From Thermoguttaceae bacterium (GTDB taxonomy: Bacteria > Planctomycetota > Planctomycetia > Pirellulales > Thermoguttaceae), in NCBI GenBank assembly GCA_017405595.1, contig JAFRAC010000015.1:177815-241814 (forward strand): 64,000 bases of DNA, read 5' to 3'. The position numbers were made by a program, and so were the translations under genes. Positions 24,382 through 29,992 of this stretch are shown here, in pieces. The notes under the pieces were generated by a model, which did not search any database, had not been told where the DNA came from, and was given only the letters and a program-made list of their open reading frames with translations. Position 1 is the stretch's first letter, and each line of letters starts with the position of its first letter.

Positions 24382-25710
24382 TCAGCTGTATTGAATGGTT
24401 CTGGTTAACGTTTGCACGAGATCGTAACCGTCCCAAATTGTTCCGATATCGAGGGCGGAACCGATCGGGACAACCCGGTCAATTCCCATCATTCCGCTGC
24501 CGGCAACCCATTTCGCTATCTCTTTTCTGTCGACTCCGAAAGTGACGATGGTTTGGAATTTCTCGTTCAGGTGTTCGGCGAGCGGTTCCAGGTCGGGGGT
24601 TTCGAACTGGTAAAAAAGCCCGCATGTGCCGCGCAAAGCCTCAAGCCGGATTGGTAGTGCGGTCAAGCCGACAACCGAAAGGATGTTTCCGTTATAGCTG
24701 CGGAAAGACTCAAAAGCGTTTGATTCCGCAAACCGGATCGCGTTTTCGCACAGGAGGGTATATTTATCAATTGATTTGATCGGCGGAAAATCATAACGGC
24801 AGCGTGCTTCATCGGCTACGGCTTTCCAAAAAGATTCCTTGCCGTTCGGTGTTCCTTGATGAGTGATCCAAACCACGAGGTGAGGGGATGAGCAAGCGTT
24901 CTGATCGACGAGATAGGTATCGTTATAGAACTGTTTCGCAAGCAGGACCAGTTCGTTTTCGGGAAGAGCTGCAACCGCGTCTTCGTTGATGACGGCCAGG
25001 GAAACCCGATCCGCAAAAGATACGTCAAACCCGCGCGGCTTTAACGGGAATGAACGGATTTTCGCAATGGTGGCGTCACCGCCCCAGATGATACGGCAGT
25101 CAGCGCCAAGCGACAGACTTCGAGTGATCTCGTCGTTGGGGCCGTATTGAATAATCGCGTTTTGGGCGGCAATGGCCGGGTACCCGCTTTCAAGTATTCG
25201 GCTGATCACTTCAGATACAATTTCGACCTGCGGAAACATCTTCGAGGAAACGCGAACGGTGTTGGCACATCCCGCCAGCAGTCCAAAGGCGAAACTGAAC
25301 GCGAAATTGATCGGGACATTCGACGGAGCGATGTGGAAAATGCGCCCTCTTCCCAAGCGAAACTCGCCCTTGTATGTATGCGCCGATTTCAAACGGCACA
25401 AATTCGACTTACGGCACCAGAACGCGAAACTCGCAATATCCGGAAACGATGAGGCGCAATTCTTCCGCAGTTCTTTGGCGAGATCTTCCAAAAAAAGAAG
25501 AGTCTCGCCGTCAAAGGGGGGCAACGGCTTAACGGTTTTGAGCGAGTCGGGAGAACCGGCAAGGAACCGAATGCCGTTTTGCGGGATGTTACCTATTGTA
25601 TGTGTCACTGCATCCTCGTATTTCGGCGTTCTGGATCCGTCCATGGATTTTAAATGCTTTTCCAAGTCTTCCGCACGGACAGTTGTCAATTCCCACGATT
25701 TCCCCTTCAT
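24382..25710 (-). CDS. LuxC-like acyl-CoA/acyl-protein reductase
   Basis: The 442-residue protein matches the LuxC family of aldehyde-dehydrogenase-fold fatty acyl reductases. It shows GRGRIFHIAPSNVPINFAFSFAFGLLAG, RIIWGGDATIAKIRS and the catalytic DQNACSSPHLVVW motif with Cys273. LuxC reduces an activated acyl group to an aldehyde with NADPH; in luminous bacteria it receives the acyl from LuxE. The start at 25710 overlaps the upstream LuxE-like gene by 122 bases, unusually long; an internal ATG at 25644 would shorten this to 56 bases. No luciferase (LuxAB) is encoded nearby, so the aldehyde must serve another purpose. Confidence 0.88.
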   Translation of the reverse strand: MKGKSWELTTVRAEDLEKHLKSMDGSRTPKYEDAVTHTIGNIPQNGIRFLAGSPDSLKTVKPLPPFDGETLLFLEDLAKELRKNCASSFPDIASFAFWCRKSNLCRLKSAHTYKGEFRLGRGRIFHIAPSNVPINFAFSFAFGLLAGCANTVRVSSKMFPQVEIVSEVISRILESGYPAIAAQNAIIQYGPNDEITRSLSLGADCRIIWGGDATIAKIRSFPLKPRGFDVSFADRVSLAVINEDAVAALPENELVLLAKQFYNDTYLVDQNACSSPHLVVWITHQGTPNGKESFWKAVADEARCRYDFPPIKSIDKYTLLCENAIRFAESNAFESFRSYNGNILSVVGLTALPIRLEALRGTCGLFYQFETPDLEPLAEHLNEKFQTIVTFGVDRKEIAKWVAGSGMMGIDRVVPIGSALDIGTIWDGYDLVQTLTRTIQYS

Positions 25711-26665
25711 CTTCCGTCAAAATGGAATGCCCCGGATATGAAGCCGGAAGAAGTGAAACCAGCTGTACCAGGCCGCGCTTGCCGATAGACGCCTCGGCAA
25801 AATCTTCGGCCCGGCGGATAATCAAATCTGAAAAAAGAGACGTATGAAGATTGCCCGCTTCGCATTCCATAAAGATCGAGCCGGTTTGTTCGACCATCCC
25901 GTAATAGTTGAAGATTTTCTTTAAGCCGCAGACTTCCGAGAGAGAAGCTTTAAACTGTTCATTCGAGACAGATTCACGCTGGAGCTTTTTCCAGCCGCCG
26001 CCGTGGACAAGAATCCCGCGTTCCAGAGGAAGTCGGATATTGGCTTCTTTCAGCTTTTTATAAAAATGTTCCCAGATGATCGAAGTAAACCCGAAAAGGA
26101 AAATATCAGTATCAGAACATTCACGGAGATAGGATTCTATCCCGGCCAAGTCAAGCTGCATATTTTCATCAAGCGCGTAGACCGGACGGCGGCCCATCAT
26201 GGAAAAACCTAAACTCCCGGCGCCGCGTGCAGAAAAGAGCGTGCGGTCTCGCGTCGCAGTCCGGGAATCAAGAATCAGCATTGGAAGCCTCTTTGTTCCG
26301 AGAAAGCCGGAGCAAATCTTTGCCAGAACTTTCGTCTGATAGAGAGCCGTTTCCCGGTCGAGATAAATGCGTGAGACTTGCTGGCCGGTCGTTCCCGAAG
26401 AGGTCATCGTTTTAAATACATCTGATTGACCGATACTCCGCAGTTCAAAATCTTTAAAAAGGCGGACGGGGAAGAACGGGATGTCGGCGATGCCGTGAAC
26501 CTTCTCGGGATTCCACCCGAGAGTTTTTAAAAGAGCCGCATAGGCCGGGCAGGCCCTGCGGTGCCGCTCCGTAAGGGACGAGAGCTCTCTTGTATAGAAA
26601 GCTTCTTTTTTTTTCTGGTTCCAGCCGTACGGAGGAGCGTTAAGGAGAGTGTCAACAGCGTTCAC
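25589..26665 (-). CDS. LuxE-like acyl-protein synthetase
   Basis: The 358-residue ligase belongs to the LuxE/PaaK-like adenylating family. It has PFFPVRLFKDFELRSI, the P-loop TMTSSGTTGQQVSRIYLD, SLGFSMMG, GGWKKL, FNYYGMVEQTGSIFMECEAG and the closing GRIQNAEIRGCSDTY. Cys352 in that last motif aligns with the C-terminal cysteine that carries the acyl group in LuxE. It would activate a carboxylic acid with ATP and hand it to the LuxC-like reductase next door. The start overlaps the AMP-ligase stop by 4 bases, and its 3' end overlaps the LuxC-like gene. Confidence 0.88.
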   Translation of the reverse strand: MNAVDTLLNAPPYGWNQKKKEAFYTRELSSLTERHRRACPAYAALLKTLGWNPEKVHGIADIPFFPVRLFKDFELRSIGQSDVFKTMTSSGTTGQQVSRIYLDRETALYQTKVLAKICSGFLGTKRLPMLILDSRTATRDRTLFSARGAGSLGFSMMGRRPVYALDENMQLDLAGIESYLRECSDTDIFLFGFTSIIWEHFYKKLKEANIRLPLERGILVHGGGWKKLQRESVSNEQFKASLSEVCGLKKIFNYYGMVEQTGSIFMECEAGNLHTSLFSDLIIRRAEDFAEASIGKRGLVQLVSLLPASYPGHSILTEDEGEIVGIDNCPCGRLGKAFKIHGRIQNAEIRGCSDTYNR

Positions 26666-28071
26666 GGCAACTCCCGTTCCAGCAGAGAGTAAAGAACCTT
26701 TCCTGAACTGTCTCGCGGTATGACATCAATAACGCGGATCTCGAAAGCCGCGGGATTCAGGTCTGTCGTCTTGGCAAGAAGAGAAATGACTTCTTCACGC
26801 TTTTGAGAATCGGTGAGATAGACTTTCATGAGATCATCTTTCCCCGCGCACGCGGCTTCGATTCCCCTTTCCCTGATGAGAAGTTCGATCTCGTCAAGAT
26901 TAACACGATTGCCGAATATTTTAAGAAAACGTTTCTTTCTTCCAACGATATAGTAAAACCCATCGTGATCGCGGGTTGCAATGTCGCCGGTATGAAGAAC
27001 GCCTTTGTTTTCGTCTCCTTTGGCGAGGTCGTTTCGGGTTTCGGCATACCCCAGTGAGACATTCGGTCCCCGATAAACAAGCTCGCCGGAAATGTCCGCC
27101 CCTTCGATGGCATGGTCCGAGTCGTCGACCAGGGAAAAGGAACCGCCGGGGATCGGCATGCCGATACTTGACGGTTTAAGAGAAGCTTTTTCCCAAGGCA
27201 GATAAGCCATGCGGGCAGTAGCTTCGGTCTGGCCATACATGACGACAAAGCGAATCCCTTTCCGTTCGCAAATGGAGGCAAATTCCCCGACAAGTTCGGG
27301 AGAAAGCCGCCCGCCTGCTTGTGTCAGGTATCGAAGTGAAGGAAGCGGGAGCTTGTCGAACCGGAGCCTTTTGAGCATCTCGTAGGTATACGGAACGCCG
27401 CCGAATGTCGTCGGCTTTGCCGTTTTAAACAAATCCCAGAACCGGCGCTCCATCAGTCCGGCATCGGTGAGAACGAGAGTTGCCCCGGCGAGAAGGTGCG
27501 AGTGAATGATCGAAAGGCCATACGAATAGGCCATGGGGAGTGTTGTGATGGCACGGTCATCGGAAGTAATGCCAAGGTAATCGATAATCGCTTCGGCATT
27601 ACTCAGAATGTTTTTCCCGGAAAGGCGCACCAATTTGGGACTGCCTGTACTTCCGGAAGTCATCAGAACCAGAGAAAGGTCGGGATGAAGTTCAGAATGA
27701 ACACCCCCTTTCAACTCACACAGGCGATAACCCTCAGCTTCGATTAACGGCTCTGTCCCCTCGGCAAGATCTTTTCGTGAGGAAGGAATAAAGAGGTATT
27801 CCGGCTTGTAGACAGAAAGAAGATTCCTGAAATGTTCCGGGGAAATGTTGTGGCGGAACAGGAGAGGAACAACCCCTTTTTGGAGGAATCCGATGTAGCC
27901 TGAAATGGAGGAGGCGGAATTGAGGCCGACAAAAAAAAGAAGCGATCTTGAACGAACCGAATCCGCAACGATGTTTCCGAACTCAAGCAACTGGGCATAA
28001 GTGTAAGTTCGAGCGTTTTCTTCGATGAAAGCAACTCTATCGTGAAATTTGCTCAGCGGCTCGAAAAACAT
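26662..28071 (-). CDS. AMP-dependent acyl/amino-acid ligase (ACP-loading)
   Basis: The 469-residue protein is an ANL-superfamily ligase. The P-loop is LMTSGSTGSPKLVRLSGKNIL (near residue 136). VVMYGQTEATARMAYLPW, the GELVYRGPNVSLGYAET hinge region, GVLHTGDIATRDHDGFYYIVGRKKRFLKIFGNRVNLDEIE and the C-terminal catalytic lysine in PRDSSGKVLYS follow. It adenylates an acid and loads it onto a carrier protein or CoA. It lies one base after the ACP gene and overlaps the LuxE-like gene by 4 bases, so it probably charges the adjacent ACP. Substrate identity cannot be read from sequence. Confidence 0.9.
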   Translation of the reverse strand: MFFEPLSKFHDRVAFIEENARTYTYAQLLEFGNIVADSVRSRSLLFFVGLNSASSISGYIGFLQKGVVPLLFRHNISPEHFRNLLSVYKPEYLFIPSSRKDLAEGTEPLIEAEGYRLCELKGGVHSELHPDLSLVLMTSGSTGSPKLVRLSGKNILSNAEAIIDYLGITSDDRAITTLPMAYSYGLSIIHSHLLAGATLVLTDAGLMERRFWDLFKTAKPTTFGGVPYTYEMLKRLRFDKLPLPSLRYLTQAGGRLSPELVGEFASICERKGIRFVVMYGQTEATARMAYLPWEKASLKPSSIGMPIPGGSFSLVDDSDHAIEGADISGELVYRGPNVSLGYAETRNDLAKGDENKGVLHTGDIATRDHDGFYYIVGRKKRFLKIFGNRVNLDEIELLIRERGIEAACAGKDDLMKVYLTDSQKREEVISLLAKTTDLNPAAFEIRVIDVIPRDSSGKVLYSLLERELP

Positions 28072-28072
28072 T

Positions 28073-28315
28073 CTAAAACTCGATGTTATATTTTCCTAAA
28101 ATCCGTTTTCCCTCTTCATAGGAAGAAAGGTCGATAATGTCATCCATTTCGAGCATAATTTCAAAGGCATCTTCTAATTCTGCGACTAAGGCCATATGCC
28201 CGACAGAATCCCAAGAGGGAGTCGTTTGATAGGCCAAATCAGTCAGTTGATCCGGTTCAACGTTAAAATTTCGGATGAATACCTTATCGTACTTTTGCTG
28301 ATTTTCCTGGGACAT
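28073..28315 (-). CDS. Acyl carrier protein (first gene of the acyl operon)
   Basis: The 80-residue protein is an ACP. The motif PSWDSVGHMALVAELEDAFEIMLEMDDI contains the phosphopantetheine serine (WDSVGHM) and the acidic helix II. It opens the leftward operon and is followed after one base by the AMP-ligase, an arrangement typical of carrier and loading-enzyme pairs. It differs clearly from the second ACP at 21422-21658, so the two may serve different steps. Its ribosome site is weak. The nearest promoter-like element is the copied haem-gene promoter at 28763-28791; a poorer TTGAGC/TAAAAT pair lies at 28392-28362. Confidence 0.87.
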   Translation of the reverse strand: MSQENQQKYDKVFIRNFNVEPDQLTDLAYQTTPSWDSVGHMALVAELEDAFEIMLEMDDIIDLSSYEEGKRILGKYNIEF

Positions 28316-28478
28316 AGCTTCGATAATCCGGCAGAGGGCAAAGGGGATAAACGGGGAGAGGATTTTACAAAAACTCGACCTTGTTTGCTCAAGCTCCCAT
28401 TTTCAGGATCGAAATCCCCGAACACCCCTTATTTTATGCTTTTTTCCCCCGCCTGACTAGGGCAATTTTGAGGTGTTC

Positions 28479-28592
28479 GCCGCGCGGTTTTCCCCTCTTT
28501 AGAGATGTTCCAGCGCGTAGAGAACCACATTCAGGCTGAGGTCGTAGGCGCTCTCGGGTGTATAGCCGACGCACCGGCTCGAGGACCGGGCC
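28479..28592. repeat. Direct repeat of DUF4159 gene 3' end (left copy)
   Basis: Bases 28479-28592 match 29881-29992 in the same orientation with only a handful of differences over about 113 bases. The match includes the stop codon region and roughly 20 bases beyond it. Confidence 0.92.
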
Positions 28593-28700
28593 GTCATCGG
28601 CCTGGAGAGGCGATTCCCCGGCTCTGAGCGTAAAACAGCAAACCAAAAAGAGCAAAGAGAGAGCCAATAGATTTTTCCGCACTGCCGTCATTGTGATCAC
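28479..28700 (-). pseudogene. Chimeric remnant: haem-gene 5' end fused to DUF4159-gene 3' end
   Basis: Reading leftward, bases 28700-28595 reproduce the start and signal-peptide codons of the PD40/haem gene at 15801-18302 (about 35 codons). Two bases later, 28592-28479 reproduce the last 30 or so codons, stop and some trailing sequence of the DUF4159 gene at 29901. The junction is out of frame, so the second part is read as unrelated sequence ending RRLYTRERLRPQPECGSL and so on. The open frame continues to 28434 only by chance. Neither domain is preserved. This is a scar of recombination between duplicated neighbours, not a functional protein, although it could still produce a short signal-peptide-bearing product. 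Confidence 0.88.
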
Positions 28701-28857
28701 CCTCGATTTGATGAAGGAACGAAAGAAAGGGGCTCGTCTGAACCCGTGATCGTTTTCGATCCGTTATAGATGGAAAGATTCGGAAATTCCAGAGGACGGG
28801 AAAGCCCAGTAATCCCCAAATCTTAGGGAAGTTGACCTTGCGTCGGGGTGGTGCCGG
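28595..28857. repeat. Direct repeat, right copy (haem-gene 5' end and promoter)
   Basis: Partner of 18206-18465. It begins two bases after the DUF4159-derived segment and runs through the copied signal peptide, leader and promoter into flanking sequence, where similarity fades near 28857. Confidence 0.9.
28763..28791 (-). promoter_or_regulatory. Copied promoter upstream of the acyl operon
   Basis: On the minus strand TGGAAT (28791-28786) and TATAAC (28768-28763) are 17 bases apart. They correspond position for position to the haem-gene promoter (TGGAAT/TATAAT) at 18402-18374. Transcription would run leftward through the chimeric remnant into the ACP gene at 28315, about 440 bases downstream. 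Confidence 0.45.
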
Positions 28858-29162
28858 GCATCTTTCGAAAAACCATTTATCCCGCCGCAATTGTGCACGA
28901 AGCCTCGAAAATTTTTTAAAATATCCGAAAACAGAATCATTGTTCTCTTGTGCCCGCTTTATCGGCAGGTATAATCCCTGTTGTCGTGTCTTGATTCCCG
29001 TTTGAAAATGATTTTTTAAGAGATCGGTCATTTCGATTTCGTTCAAGGAAAAACATCTTTTAACCCTTGCTTCGGGAGAAGAAAAATGCTCGGCAAGCCT
29101 TCCTCCCAAATGCCAGCCGCAGAATTCAGTTTCTTCCCCTGAGGATTCCGATAAGATAGAGT
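28858..29162. other. Right island junction, no confident gene
   Basis: About 300 bases between the right repeat copy and the membrane-protein gene. A minus-strand open frame spans 28594-29169 but reads through the copied promoter and leader, so it is not credible as a gene. It includes an LPIKR-encoding block near 28960 that matches, inverted, a block near 18890. Confidence 0.4.
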
Positions 29163-29756
29163 ATGGCAAGACAAAAAAAGCTTGATATTGTTCTTATTTC
29201 CGTTATGGCTCTTTTCTCACTCCTTTTTGCTCTGGTGAGTTCAAGGTTATTTGGCGGAAACCAGGAAGTTCCCCCCCTTTCACTGTCGCGGAAATTTTAT
29301 TATGCCGGCCTGATCGGATTTGCGGTTTTGGCAATACTGATAAAAAAGAGAAGATGGTTTAAAAACAGATTCAACGTACATAAAAAGATCAGCACAAGAC
29401 AGCTGAATATTTTTTTAATCACTCTGACTCTCCTGGGACCTCTTCTCTTCATTCTAGGCCTGTCTATGCTTCTGTGTGCCGCTTTTGACGGACCTGTACA
29501 TCCTTTTTTGATTTTCTTCGGTCTTGTCTGCGCCGGACCTCTCGGCGCGATCTCAGGGATAGCGTTTTTAATGATCAATATAAAGAAATTTAAAAAGCCT
29601 GCTTTTTGGTTTGTTCTCACGTTGTTTTCGGGTTTGGTGATTTCTAATCTTTTTTGTTTCGCTCCGCTTGGTTCTATTTTTGAAAACCGCTTCGGCGTGA
29701 ATATCTATGGGTGGATAATATCGCTGTTATCCTGGCTGTTATCCTGGATATTTTAA
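29163..29756 (+). CDS. Hypothetical multi-helix membrane protein
   Basis: The 197-residue product is basic and hydrophobic. It has about six predicted membrane helices, for example IVLISVMALFSLLFALVSS near the N-terminus, YYAGLIGFAVLAILI, IFLITLTLLGPLLFILGLSML and a C-terminal WIISLLSWLLSWIF. No family was recognised. Codon use is AT-rich, as in the adjacent island. The ribosome site is poor. It lies in the segment between the recombination scar and the DUF4159 gene, where the tandem-duplication model predicts the original spacer. It is probably a real gene because the hydrophobic pattern is consistent, but nothing about its role is visible. Confidence 0.6.
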   Translation: MARQKKLDIVLISVMALFSLLFALVSSRLFGGNQEVPPLSLSRKFYYAGLIGFAVLAILIKKRRWFKNRFNVHKKISTRQLNIFLITLTLLGPLLFILGLSMLLCAAFDGPVHPFLIFFGLVCAGPLGAISGIAFLMINIKKFKKPAFWFVLTLFSGLVISNLFCFAPLGSIFENRFGVNIYGWIISLLSWLLSWIF

Positions 29757-29880
29757 ATGTGCTGCCGCACATTCGTAAGATGAGATGCCGTTAATGAAAA
29801 AGCTCACCCGGCCGCAAATAGCCCATCCGGCGGTCCCGGAACAAAAGAAAGAAAGCCCTTCCTTTTCATTCGTGAGGCAC

Positions 29881-29992
29881 GCCGCGCGGTTTCTCCCTCT
29901 TTAGAGGTGTTCCAGCGCGTAGAGAACCACATTCAGGCTGAGGTCGTAGGCGCTCTCGGGTGTATAGCCGGCGCACCGGCTCGAGGACCGGG
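29881..29992. repeat. Direct repeat of DUF4159 gene 3' end (right, intact copy)
   Basis: Intact source copy of the segment at 28479-28592: the last 30 codons or so of the DUF4159 gene plus about 20 bases after its stop. Confidence 0.92.

Noticed and set aside
24382..26665. Bioluminescence operon
   Set aside because: LuxC- and LuxE-like genes are present but no LuxA/LuxB luciferase or LuxD, and the neighbours are carrier proteins and reductases.
28594..29169. 191-codon minus-strand frame at the right island edge
   Set aside because: It reads through the copied promoter, leader and signal-peptide region in a different frame from the true start, and its product has no domain or ribosome site.
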